Under the pieces are notes generated by a model. The model made no database searches. It was not told the origin of the DNA and saw nothing but the letters and a program-made list of their open reading frames with translations. DNA of 6,911 bases from Burkholderiales bacterium. Its GTDB lineage: Bacteria; Pseudomonadota; Gammaproteobacteria; Burkholderiales; Burkholderiaceae_C. Of this stretch, positions 1 through 6,911 are shown piece after piece. The stretch is from contig JAABPT010000072.1 of the NCBI GenBank assembly GCA_011391855.1, positions 1 to 6,911 on the forward strand, given 5' to 3'. The position numbers were made by a program, and so were the translations under genes. Numbering within the stretch: the stretch's first letter is position 1; every line of letters starts with the position of its first letter.

Positions 1-1794
1 GTTGAAACTGATCACCGGCAGCAACTCCTCGGTGTTGGAGAACATTTTCTTCTCGATCACCGTGCGCAGCTTCTCGTAGCTCGTCCACACCGGGTTGTTG
101 CCCTGGTTGTTGGCGCGCGCGCGCAGCACGAAATTCACGATCTCGTTGCGGAAGTCCTTCGGGTTGGCAATGCCCGCGGGCTTCTCGATCTTTTCCAGTT
201 CGCCGTTCAGCGAAGCGCGGTCGAACACCTCGCCGGTGTCGGTGTCGCGGTATTCGTGGTCCTGGATCCAGTAGTCGGCGTAGGTCACGTAGCGGTCGAA
301 GATATTCTGGCCGTACTCACTGTAGCTTTCCAGGTAGGCGGTCTGGATCTCCTTGCCGATGAATTCGGCATATCGAGGCGCCAGCAGTTCCTTGATGAAG
401 CCGACATACTTGTCTTCCACTTCCTTGGCAAACTGCTCGCGTTCGATCTGCTGCTCCAGCACGTACATCAGGTGCACGGGGTTGGCGGCGACTTCGGTGC
501 TGTCGAAATTGAAGACCTTGCTGATGATCTTGTAGGCGAAACGCGTGCTCACGCCGCTCATGCCCTCGTCGACGCCGGCGTAGTCGCGGTATTCCTGGTA
601 GCTCTTGGCGCGCGGGTCGGTGTCCTTCAGGTTCTCGCCGTCGTAGACCAGCATCTTGGAATACAGGCTGCTGTTCTCGGGCTCCTTCAGGCGCGTGAGG
701 ATGGCGAACTGGCTCATCATCTTCAGCGTGCCCGGCGCGCAGGTGGCCTGCGCCAGGCTGCTGTTCTTGAGCAGCTTCTCGTAGATCTTGACCTCTTCGC
801 TGACGCGCAGGCAGTACGGCACCTTCACGATATAGATGCGGTCCAGGAAGGCTTCGTTGTTCTTGTTGTTGCGGAAGGCCTTCCACTCGCTTTCGTTGCT
901 GTGCGCGAGCACCACGCCGTCGAAGGGAATGGCGCCGAAGCCTTCGGTGCCCTTGAAATTGCCTTCCTGCGTGGCCGTGAGCAGCGGGTGCAGCACCTTG
1001 ATCGGCGCCTTGAACATCTCCACGAATTCCAGCAGGCCCTGGTTGGCCAGGCACAGGCCGCCGCTGTAGCTGTAGGCGTCGGGGTCGTCCTGGGCATAGG
1101 TCTCCAGCTTGCGGATGTCGACCTTGCCCACCAGGCTGCTGATATCCTGGTTGTTCTCGTCGCCGGGCTCGGTCTTGCTCACCGCCACCTGCTTCAGGAT
1201 CGACGGGTGGCGCTTGACCACCTTGAATTTGCGGATGTCGCCGCCGTATTCCTCCAGCCGCTTCACCGCCCAGGGGCTGAGGATGCGGTTGAGATAACGG
1301 CGCGGGATGCCGTACTCGCTTTCCAGGATCGGGCCGTCCTCGACGATGTCGAACAGCCCCAGCGGACTTTCGTTCACCGGGCTGCCCTTGATGGCGTAGA
1401 ACGGCACCTCCTGCATGAGCTGCTTCAGCCGTTCGGCGATGCTGCTCTTGCCGCCGCCCACCGGGCCCAGCAGATACAGGATCTGCTTCCTTTCTTCCAG
1501 CCCCTGCGCGGCGTGGCGGAAATAGCTCACCACCTGCTCGATCGAGTCCTCCATGCCGTAGAACTCGGCGAAGGCCGGGTAGACCTTGATGAGCTTGTTG
1601 GCGAACAGGCGCGAAAGGCGCGGGTCGTTGCGCGTATCCACGGTTTGCGGCTCACCGATGGCCTTGAGCATGCGCTCGGCGGCGGTGGCGTAGGCCAGGG
1701 GGTTGCGCTTGCATTCGGCGAGGTAGTCCTCCAGGGACAACTCTTCCTCGCGGGTGCGCTCGTAGCGAGCGGCAAAGTGGCTGATCACATCCAT
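1..1794 (-). CDS. prkA: PrkA/YeaG-family AAA+ serine protein kinase (partial, C-terminus beyond window)
   Basis: Reading the minus strand from ATG at 1794 gives 598 codons with no stop before the window edge. E. coli YeaG is about 644 residues, so roughly 45 C-terminal residues are missing. The N-terminal AAA_PrkA domain spans about residues 20-380. It has a Walker A loop GPVGGGKS (110-117), the family segment GLLEFVEMFKAPIKVLHP (253-270), a sensor-like AHSNE (297-301) and a possible arginine finger in FLDRI (316-320). The remainder matches the PrkA C-terminal kinase domain. The start is supported by GGAGG at 1804-1800, five bases upstream. Family knowledge: PrkA is a cytoplasmic ATP-dependent serine kinase linked to stress, stationary phase and nitrogen starvation in enterobacteria. 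It is usually followed by a DUF444 (YeaH) gene and a SpoVR-family gene; these would lie left of the window (inference). The frame is intact and all key motifs are present. Confidence 0.96.
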   Translation of the reverse strand, partial: MDVISHFAARYERTREEELSLEDYLAECKRNPLAYATAAERMLKAIGEPQTVDTRNDPRLSRLFANKLIKVYPAFAEFYGMEDSIEQVVSYFRHAAQGLEERKQILYLLGPVGGGKSSIAERLKQLMQEVPFYAIKGSPVNESPLGLFDIVEDGPILESEYGIPRRYLNRILSPWAVKRLEEYGGDIRKFKVVKRHPSILKQVAVSKTEPGDENNQDISSLVGKVDIRKLETYAQDDPDAYSYSGGLCLANQGLLEFVEMFKAPIKVLHPLLTATQEGNFKGTEGFGAIPFDGVVLAHSNESEWKAFRNNKNNEAFLDRIYIVKVPYCLRVSEEVKIYEKLLKNSSLAQATCAPGTLKMMSQFAILTRLKEPENSSLYSKMLVYDGENLKDTDPRAKSYQEYRDYAGVDEGMSGVSTRFAYKIISKVFNFDSTEVAANPVHLMYVLEQQIEREQFAKEVEDKYVGFIKELLAPRYAEFIGKEIQTAYLESYSEYGQNIFDRYVTYADYWIQDHEYRDTDTGEVFDRASLNGELEKIEKPAGIANPKDFRNEIVNFVLRARANNQGNNPVWTSYEKLRTVIEKKMFSNTEELLPVISFN

Positions 1795-1809
1795 GCTTGC
1801 CTCCGGATG

Positions 1810-1854
1810 CCAGGCGTGTGCGGCAGGGGGACCGCCCCCCACTTGAGCGCCTGG
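1810..1854 (-). promoter_or_regulatory. Nested hairpin in prkA leader, next to its ribosome binding site
   Basis: Arms CCAGGCG (1810-1816) and CGCCTGG (1848-1854) are perfectly complementary over 7 bp. They enclose a second hairpin, GGGGG (1826-1830) against CCCCC (1835-1839), with a 4-base loop. In the prkA transcript the outer stem ends five bases before the GGAGG ribosome binding site (1804-1800). That position would suit control of translation initiation or mRNA stability, but this is inference. No U-tract follows, so it does not look like an intrinsic terminator. In such GC-rich DNA part of the pairing could be chance. Confidence 0.4.
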
Positions 1855-1861
1855 GAAGTTG

Positions 1862-1898
1862 TGATGGAGTCCCGGCTGTACGGGCCCGGGCTCCATCA
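1862..1898 (-). promoter_or_regulatory. Long hairpin or palindrome in prkA upstream region
   Basis: TGATGGAG (1862-1869) and CTCCATCA (1891-1898) pair perfectly over 8 bp. The stem continues with CCCGG (1871-1875) against CCGGG (1886-1890), leaving one bulged base at 1870 and a 10-base loop. The 13 paired positions make this the strongest structure in the gap. No T-run follows on either strand, so a terminator is unlikely. It could be part of a structured prkA 5' leader, or a binding site for a dimeric regulator in the divergent region. Confidence 0.4.
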
Positions 1899-1922
1899 GA
1901 GCTTTCCGGTCACTGGCGGTGC

Positions 1923-1951
1923 TTGAGTCAGCAACGCTCGATATTTAGCAT
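1923..1951 (+). promoter_or_regulatory. Candidate plus-strand promoter toward the MFS gene
   Basis: TTGAGT (1923-1928) and TAGCAT (1946-1951) are 17 bases apart, and each matches the sigma-70 consensus at 4 of 6 positions. The -10 overlaps the candidate -10 of the opposite strand, which would make a compact divergent promoter. It would imply an MFS leader of about 275 bases, so a closer promoter that I cannot recognise is equally possible. Confidence 0.22.
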
Positions 1952-1972
1952 GGATCATTCTGCGGCGGGCAA
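1942..1972 (-). promoter_or_regulatory. Candidate prkA promoter
   Basis: On the minus strand TTGCCC (1972-1967) is followed, 18-19 bases later, by the A/T-rich CTAAATA (1948-1942). This is the only clear A/T-rich patch in the gap. The spacing is slightly long for a sigma-70 site and the -35 match is partial. An alternative -35 is TTGATC at 1984-1979. If used, the prkA leader would be about 140 bases and would contain both hairpins. I saw no convincing sigma-54 (GG-N10-GC) element. Confidence 0.25.
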
Positions 1973-2234
1973 CCGCGCGATCAAGACCCCGTAGACCCGA
2001 CAGTTCGTGGTGCTCCGCACGGCCCAGCCCCTTCTGCCCATTCTTCGCAAGTCTTGTGCCTTCGGTGCGGTGGGCTTGTGGCCAAGGCCGAGCTCTCCAT
2101 CGCACGACAACGCGCGAAAGCGTGGCCAGGACGACAACGGCTGGCAAGCGCCTGCGCACCATCATGGAGCGCCGCGCCCGCAGAAGGTTCCGCTCTGCGG
2201 CGGCTGAAGAATGCCTTCGACGATTCAGGGCGGG
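1973..2234. other. Intergenic stretch with no recognisable gene
   Basis: Several short open frames cross this stretch on both strands. Their translations are arginine/alanine-rich, resemble no family I know, overlap one another and lack good ribosome binding sites. No tRNA-like fold, terminator with a T-run or significant repeat was seen. It is best treated as the upstream or leader region of the MFS gene. Confidence 0.5.
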
Positions 2235-3431
2235 ATGCGATCATCCGGCACGATGAACCGACATCTGCTGCTGCTGGCCGTCTGCCAGGGACTGTTCCTC
2301 ACCAACAACGTCACCTTCATCGCCATCAACGGCCTGGTGGGCTTGTCGCTGGCACCGCTGGGCTGGATGGCCACGTTGCCGGTCACCGGCTACGTGGTGG
2401 GCGCGGCGCTGTCGGCCATGCCGGTGGCGCGGCTGCAGGCGCGCGTGGGGCGCAAGCGCGCTTTCCAGGTGGGGCTGGTCGTGGCAGCCCTGTCTTCGGC
2501 GCTTTGCGCCTTTGCCGTCAGCATCGGCAGCTTCTGGCTGCTGGTGGCGGCCACGGTGGTGGCGGGCTTCTACAGCGCCAACGCCGCGCTGTACCGCTTC
2601 GCCGGGCCCGAACTGGTAGCACCGGCCTTCAAGGAGCGCGCCATCTCGCTGGTGCTGGCCGGCGGCATTGCGGGCGCCTTCATCGGCCCGAACCTGGCCA
2701 GCGCGGCGCGCGGCTGGCTGGCGGTGCCCTTCGCCGGCGCCTACCTGGCGCTGGTGGCGGTGGCGTTGCTGTCGCTGGCGGTGCTGTCTTTCATCCGCTT
2801 TCCGGTGCATGTAGCCGCACCCGGCGGCATCTCGGGCGGCCGGCCGCTGGCGGAACTGGCACGCCAACCGGTCTTCATCGTCGCTGTGGCGGCTGCAGCA
2901 CTGGGCTACGGCGTGATGAACCTGCTGATGGCCGCCACGCCGATCGCCATGCAGCAATGCCAGCACCCCTTCGAAAGCGCGGCGCTGGTGTTGGAATGGC
3001 ATGTGCTGGGCATGTTCGTGCCCAGCTTCTTCACCGGCCACTTGATCAAGCGCTTCGGCGCGCTGCCCATCATGGGCGTGGGCGTGGTGCTCAACTTCGC
3101 CTGCGTGGCCGTGGCGCTTTCGGGCGTGGACCTGATGCAGTTCCTGGTGGCCCTGTTCGTGCTGGGCGTGGGCTGGAATTTCCTGTTCACGGGCGGCACC
3201 ACGCTGTTCACGCAGGCCTACCGGCCCGAGGAGAAGAACAAGGCTCAGGGGGCGATGGACTTCTGCGTCTTCTCCACCATGGCGGTCAGTTCGTTTGCCT
3301 CGGGCGCCATGATCACCACGCAGGGTTGGACCTGGTTGAACCTGGGCTCGCTGTTGCCGATTGCGCTGGTGGGGCTGGCGCTGCTGTGGCTGGCGGCGCA
3401 GAAGGCCGCCCTCAAGAACGCTGCTGGTTGA
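2235..3431 (+). CDS. MFS transporter, substrate unknown
   Basis: This is a 398-residue inner-membrane protein with about 12 hydrophobic helices and a short central loop (about 188-210), the usual size and layout for a major facilitator. The loop after helix 2 has a motif A-like ARLQARVGRKR (65-75), and the second half repeats a weaker version, GHLIKRFG (268-275). Helix 5 contains GAFIGPNLA (147-155), resembling the motif C of proton antiporters. YRPEEKNKAQG (329-339) lies before helix 11. The start is uncertain. The ATG at 2235 has AGGG four bases upstream. The ATG at 2253 begins directly at the first helix (MNRHLLLL) but lacks a ribosome binding site, and the ATG at 2211 adds eight unlikely residues. 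The gene is divergent from prkA. It is separated from the ABC genes by 164 bases, so co-transcription with them is possible but not shown. The substrate and the direction of transport (uptake or efflux) cannot be told from the sequence. Confidence 0.88.
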   Translation: MRSSGTMNRHLLLLAVCQGLFLTNNVTFIAINGLVGLSLAPLGWMATLPVTGYVVGAALSAMPVARLQARVGRKRAFQVGLVVAALSSALCAFAVSIGSFWLLVAATVVAGFYSANAALYRFAGPELVAPAFKERAISLVLAGGIAGAFIGPNLASAARGWLAVPFAGAYLALVAVALLSLAVLSFIRFPVHVAAPGGISGGRPLAELARQPVFIVAVAAAALGYGVMNLLMAATPIAMQQCQHPFESAALVLEWHVLGMFVPSFFTGHLIKRFGALPIMGVGVVLNFACVAVALSGVDLMQFLVALFVLGVGWNFLFTGGTTLFTQAYRPEEKNKAQGAMDFCVFSTMAVSSFASGAMITTQGWTWLNLGSLLPIALVGLALLWLAAQKAALKNAAG

Positions 3432-3456
3432 CCCGGATATCTCGTTTGTAGATAGC
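3428..3456 (+). promoter_or_regulatory. Weak candidate promoter for the ABC operon
   Basis: TTGACC (3428-3433) overlaps the MFS stop codon and matches the -35 consensus at 5 of 6 positions. The -10 is poor: GATAGC (3451-3456) at 17 bases, or TAGATA (3449-3454) at 15. The A/T content around 3437-3480 is higher than in the flanks, which fits a promoter zone. The evidence is weak. Confidence 0.18.
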
Positions 3457-3480
3457 TGGGCGGCTTTCGATTGAATTTCA

Positions 3481-3544
3481 CGAGGCGGCCCCGCGTCTCT
3501 ATCTTCGCGGCCTCGGCTCGCGTCGGTTGCCACGGGTTCCGTGG
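3481..3544 (+). promoter_or_regulatory. Two inverted repeats upstream of the binding-protein gene
   Basis: CGAGG (3481-3485) plus CCGCG (3491-3495) can pair with CGCGG (3506-3510) plus CCTCG (3511-3515), leaving a 5-base bulge and a 10-base loop. A second hairpin is CCACGG (3530-3535) with CCGTGG (3539-3544). Neither is followed by a T-run, so they do not look like a terminator for the MFS gene. They may lie in the leader of the ABC operon. The stems are short for such GC-rich DNA. Confidence 0.25.
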
Positions 3545-3583
3545 GTTCCTGGCTGGCGCGTGTTCTGCCCCGTCGAAACCCCC

Positions 3584-3588
3584 AGGAG
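3584..3588 (+). promoter_or_regulatory. Ribosome binding site of the solute-binding protein gene
   Basis: AGGAG sits seven bases before the ATG at 3596, close to the ideal spacing. It fixes this start over an in-frame ATG at 3527, whose extra 23 residues would place a proline- and arginine-containing stretch in front of the signal peptide. Confidence 0.85.
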
Positions 3589-3595
3589 ACTTCCC

Positions 3596-4765
3596 ATGTC
3601 GCTGCGCACACTTGCCTTGACCGCCGTTGCCACCGCCGCCGCGGTGTCGTATTCCGCCGCTTTGGCACAGAAGGCGCCGCTGCAGAAGATCGGCAAGGGC
3701 GAAGGCCAGGTCGATATCGTGGCCTGGGCAGGCTATATCGAGCGCGGCGCCACCGACAAGAATTTCGACTGGGTGACCGAATTCGAGAAGAAGACCGGCT
3801 GCAAGGTCAACGTCAAGACGGCCGGCACCAGCGACGAGATGGTGGCGCTGATGAACGAAGGCGGCTTCGACCTCGTCACCGCCAGTGGTGATGCGTCAAC
3901 GCGGCTGATCCGCGGCAAGCGTGTGCAGTCGCTGAACGTGAGCCTGATCCCCAGCTACAAGAATGTGGACCCGCGGCTGCAGAAAGCACCCTGGCACTAC
4001 GAGAACGGCCAGCACTACGGCGTACCCTACCAGTGGGGCTGGAACGTGCTCATGTACAACACCAAGGTCTTCGGCAGCCAGCCGCCCACCAGCTGGAAGG
4101 TGGTGTTCGAGGAAATGAACCTGCCCGACGGCAAGAGCAACAAAGGCCGCGTGCAGGCCTTCGACGGGCCGATCCACATCGCCGACGCGGCGCTGTACCT
4201 GAAGCACAACAACAAGGCGCTGGGCATCACCGACCCCTACGAGCTGAACGAGGCGCAGTACAAGGCGGCGCTCGACCTGCTGCGCGGCCAGCGCAAGATC
4301 GTCGGCAAATACTGGCACGACGCCTTCGTGCAGATCGACGACTTCACCAACGAAGGCGTCGTCGCCAGCGGTTCCTGGCAGTTCCAGGCCAATATCCTGA
4401 AGAGCAAGAACCAGCCGATTGCCACCACGGTGCCGGTGGAAGGCGCCACCGGCTGGGCCGACAGCACCATGCTGCACGCCGAGGCCAAGCATCCCAACTG
4501 CGCCTACATGTGGCTGGAACATTCGCTGAATCCCAAGCTGCAGGGCGACCTGGCGGCCTGGTTCGGCTCGGTACCCGCGGTACCGGCGGCGTGCAAGGGC
4601 AACAAGCTGCTGACCGACGAAGGCTGCGCGCGCCAGGGCTTTGAGAGCTTCGACAAGATCGCCTTCTGGCGCACCCCGGTGACGCAGTGCAAGAGCCAGA
4701 ACAACGCCTGCGTGCCGTATCACAAATGGGCGTCGGACTACATCGCCGTCTTGGGCGGCCGTTGA
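3596..4765 (+). CDS. Periplasmic solute-binding protein of a polyamine-type ABC importer (PotD/PotF-like)
   Basis: This 389-residue protein starts with a signal peptide (1-24, hydrophobic core, cleavage likely after ALA at 22-24). The mature part has the PotD/PotF pattern: IVAWAGYIERG (41-51) in the first strand, followed by FDWVTEFEKKTGCKVNVK (57-74). A hinge region FDLVTASGDAS (91-101), GVPYQWGWNVLMYN (142-155), VASGSWQ (256-262) and GWADSTMLHAEAKHPNCAY (286-304) follow. Its role would be to bind the substrate in the periplasm and deliver it to the permease pair encoded downstream. Two features are unusual. The first motif has Gly46 where PotD and PotF carry an acidic residue (WTEY, WSDY). 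There are also six cysteines (69, 302, 333, 344, 365, 372), five of them in the C-terminal quarter, so disulfides are likely in the periplasm. Putrescine or spermidine is the default guess, but another amine or organic solute is possible. Confidence 0.9.
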   Translation: MSLRTLALTAVATAAAVSYSAALAQKAPLQKIGKGEGQVDIVAWAGYIERGATDKNFDWVTEFEKKTGCKVNVKTAGTSDEMVALMNEGGFDLVTASGDASTRLIRGKRVQSLNVSLIPSYKNVDPRLQKAPWHYENGQHYGVPYQWGWNVLMYNTKVFGSQPPTSWKVVFEEMNLPDGKSNKGRVQAFDGPIHIADAALYLKHNNKALGITDPYELNEAQYKAALDLLRGQRKIVGKYWHDAFVQIDDFTNEGVVASGSWQFQANILKSKNQPIATTVPVEGATGWADSTMLHAEAKHPNCAYMWLEHSLNPKLQGDLAAWFGSVPAVPAACKGNKLLTDEGCARQGFESFDKIAFWRTPVTQCKSQNNACVPYHKWASDYIAVLGGR

Positions 4766-4772
4766 CCTGACC

Positions 4773-4808
4773 CCCTCTCCCGCCTGCGGGAGAGGGTTGG
4801 GGTGAGGG
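4773..4808 (+). repeat. REP-like palindromic repeat, copy 1
   Basis: An 11-bp perfect stem, CCCTCTCCCGC (4773-4783) with GCGGGAGAGGG (4786-4796), is followed by TT and the tail GGGGTGAGGG (4799-4808). This hairpin-plus-tail form is a common extragenic repeat in GC-rich proteobacteria. It begins seven bases after the stop codon of the binding-protein gene. It has no T-run, so it is not a typical intrinsic terminator, but it could block 3' exonucleases. Confidence 0.85.
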
Positions 4809-4860
4809 TCTCGACCCGTGCGCTGCCGCGTTGACGGCCACCGCCTGGCTGACCGCCCCA

Positions 4861-4898
4861 CCCTCACCCCAGCCCTCTCCCGCCCAGGCGGGAGAGGG
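4861..4898 (-). repeat. REP-like palindromic repeat, copy 2 (inverted)
   Basis: This copy is the reverse complement of the first apart from two extra bases in the hairpin and one substitution between stem and tail. The tail CCCTCACCCC (4861-4870) comes first, followed after two bases by a 12-bp stem, CCCTCTCCCGCC (4873-4884) with GGCGGGAGAGGG (4887-4898). The copies are 52 bases apart and face each other, like a BIME-type pair. They can fold separately or pair as one long stem. An in-frame TTG at 4831 would read through this copy and give a proline-rich peptide (PSPQPSPAQAGEG), a known annotation artefact of such repeats. Confidence 0.85.
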
Positions 4899-4926
4899 AG
4901 CAAGAGCAATTCGCCTCGGCCCCCCC

Positions 4927-5934
<1,008 letters not shown>

Positions 5935-5946
5935 GGGCCCCACCGC

Positions 5947-6891
5947 ATGACCGCGCTCGCGCTGACCGCACCGCCACCGGCCACGCTGCGCCGGCGCGCG
6001 TCGGACCTGCTCTACACCCGCCGCGGCCTGCTGCTGCTGGCGCTGCTGGCGCCGCCGCTGCTGTGGTTCGGCGTCATCTACCTGGGCAGCCTGTTCGCGC
6101 TGCTGGCCAATGCCTTCTTCCGGCTCGACGATTTCACCGGCCAGGTGGTGCGCGAAGTCGGCTTCACGAATTTCATCGCCCTGCTCGAACCGGCGAATCT
6201 GGACGCCGCGCGGCGCAGCGTGGGCATGGCCATCGCCGTGACGCTGACCTGCACCGCGCTGGCCTTCCCGCTGGCCTTCTACATGGCACGGCACGCGCGC
6301 GGCACGCAGAAGGCTTTCCTCTATATCGCCGTCATGCTGCCGCTGTGGAGCAGCTACCTCGTGCGGCTGTACGCCTGGAAGCTGCTGCTGGCCAAGGAAG
6401 GCGTCATCTCCTGGCTGGCCGAGCGGCTGCACGCCACCTGGCTGCTCGACGCCGTGCTTTCGGTGCCGCTCATCGGGGGGCCTTCCTTGAGCTTCTCGAC
6501 GTTGGGCACCTACATCGTCTTCGTCTACATGTGGCTGCCCTTCATGGTGCTGCCGGTGATGGCCGCCATCGAGCGCATCCCGGCCAGCACGCTGGAAGCC
6601 TCGGCCGACCTGGGTGCGCGGCCCGGCCGCACGCTGCGCCACGTGATCCTGCCACTGGCCATGCCGGGCATCGCCGCCGGTTCGATTTTCACCTTCTCGC
6701 TGACGCTGGGCGACTACATCATTCCCCAGGTCATCGGCGACTCCACGCTCTATATCGGCCAGGTGGTTTACCGCCAGCAGGGCGTGGCCGGCAACCTGCC
6801 GTTCGCCGCGGCGTTCTCGCTGGTGCCCATCGTCGTCATCGGCATCTACCTGTGGCTGGCGAAGAGGCAGGGGGCGTTCGATGCGTTGTAG
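5947..6891 (+). CDS. ABC importer permease, PotB/PotH-like
   Basis: This 314-residue inner-membrane protein has about six hydrophobic helices (roughly 28-55, 93-113, 123-143, 187-207, 240-260, 284-304). The large periplasmic stretch after helix 1 is typical of PotB/PotH. The cytoplasmic EAA loop is clear: EASADLGARPGRTL (217-230), with the conserved Gly223 and ending in LP at 235-236. This loop is where the ATPase docks. LGDYIIPQVIG (254-264) and the long PL..S.YLVRLYAW segment (132-144) are family hallmarks. The gene starts 12 bases after the ATPase stop, with GAGGG (5933-5937) overlapping that stop as a likely ribosome binding site, so the two are co-transcribed and probably translationally coupled. 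PotABCD-type importers use two different permeases, and the second is expected immediately downstream, beyond the window. The substrate is inferred only from family. Confidence 0.94.
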   Translation: MTALALTAPPPATLRRRASDLLYTRRGLLLLALLAPPLLWFGVIYLGSLFALLANAFFRLDDFTGQVVREVGFTNFIALLEPANLDAARRSVGMAIAVTLTCTALAFPLAFYMARHARGTQKAFLYIAVMLPLWSSYLVRLYAWKLLLAKEGVISWLAERLHATWLLDAVLSVPLIGGPSLSFSTLGTYIVFVYMWLPFMVLPVMAAIERIPASTLEASADLGARPGRTLRHVILPLAMPGIAAGSIFTFSLTLGDYIIPQVIGDSTLYIGQVVYRQQGVAGNLPFAAAFSLVPIVVIGIYLWLAKRQGAFDAL

Positions 6892-6911
6892 GCAGCGCGG
6901 CACCACGGCGT

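Noticed and set aside
256..1926. Long plus-strand open frame of 556 codons
   Set aside because: It lies antisense to prkA, which has all family motifs. The translation is low-complexity, rich in L/A/V/H/D/Q, as expected from the complement of a GC3-rich gene, and resembles no family.
2104..2140. Direct repeat ACGACAACG twice, 27 bases apart
   Set aside because: Nine bases with no third copy and no associated structure is close to chance expectation.
2054..3451. Plus-strand open frame of 465 codons overlapping the MFS gene, and a 475-codon minus-strand frame over the same region
   Set aside because: Both are glycine/arginine- or histidine/glutamine-rich shadow translations; the MFS frame alone gives a coherent membrane protein.
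4569..4585. Perfect inverted repeat CGGTACC-CGC-GGTACCG
   Set aside because: It is inside the binding-protein coding sequence and results from two Val-Pro codon pairs; a regulatory role inside the gene is not supported.
4773..4796. Intrinsic terminator after the binding-protein gene
   Set aside because: The hairpin is strong but is followed by TTGGGG rather than a T-run, and it recurs inverted nearby as a REP-like element, so it is called as a repeat.
6881..6911. Possible start of the second permease at ATG 6881, overlapping the first permease stop
   Set aside because: Only ten codons are visible, reading MRCRQRGTTA, which does not resemble a permease N-terminus; the true start is probably beyond the window.

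Overview
The window is very GC-rich, with strong G/C preference at third codon positions. Together with the gene families and the type of intergenic repeat, this suggests a betaproteobacterial chromosome, probably Burkholderiales (Comamonadaceae or the Rubrivivax/Leptothrix group). The taxonomic call is inference. Nothing here looks like phage, plasmid, insertion sequence, CRISPR or RNA-gene content.

Layout. Positions 1-1794 (minus strand) hold most of prkA, the PrkA/YeaG serine protein kinase with an AAA+ domain. Its C-terminal end lies beyond the left edge. Positions 1795-2234 form a divergent intergenic region. It carries a strong ribosome binding site for prkA, two nested or adjacent hairpins in the prkA leader, and overlapping candidate promoters for the two strands. 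I see no gene in the rest of that gap. Positions 2235-3431 (plus) encode a 12-helix major facilitator transporter of unknown substrate. After a 164-base gap, positions 3596-6891 (plus) encode three parts of a polyamine-type (PotFGHI/PotABCD-like) ABC importer: a secreted solute-binding protein, an ATPase with a C-terminal TOBE-like segment, and a first permease. A second permease (PotC/PotI type) is expected just past the right edge but is not visible.

How they work together. The solute-binding protein captures the substrate in the periplasm. The permease pair moves it through the inner membrane, and the ATPase drives the cycle. Between the binding-protein and ATPase genes lie two copies of a REP-like palindrome in opposite orientation. 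They could form a strong hairpin in the mRNA and so allow more binding protein than membrane complex to be made. PrkA and the MFS protein have no evident functional link to the importer.

I found no convincing undescribed system. The points most worth a second look are the structured prkA leader, the inverted REP-like pair inside the ABC operon, and a binding protein whose ligand-site motif lacks the acidic residue of PotD/PotF and which carries six cysteines.
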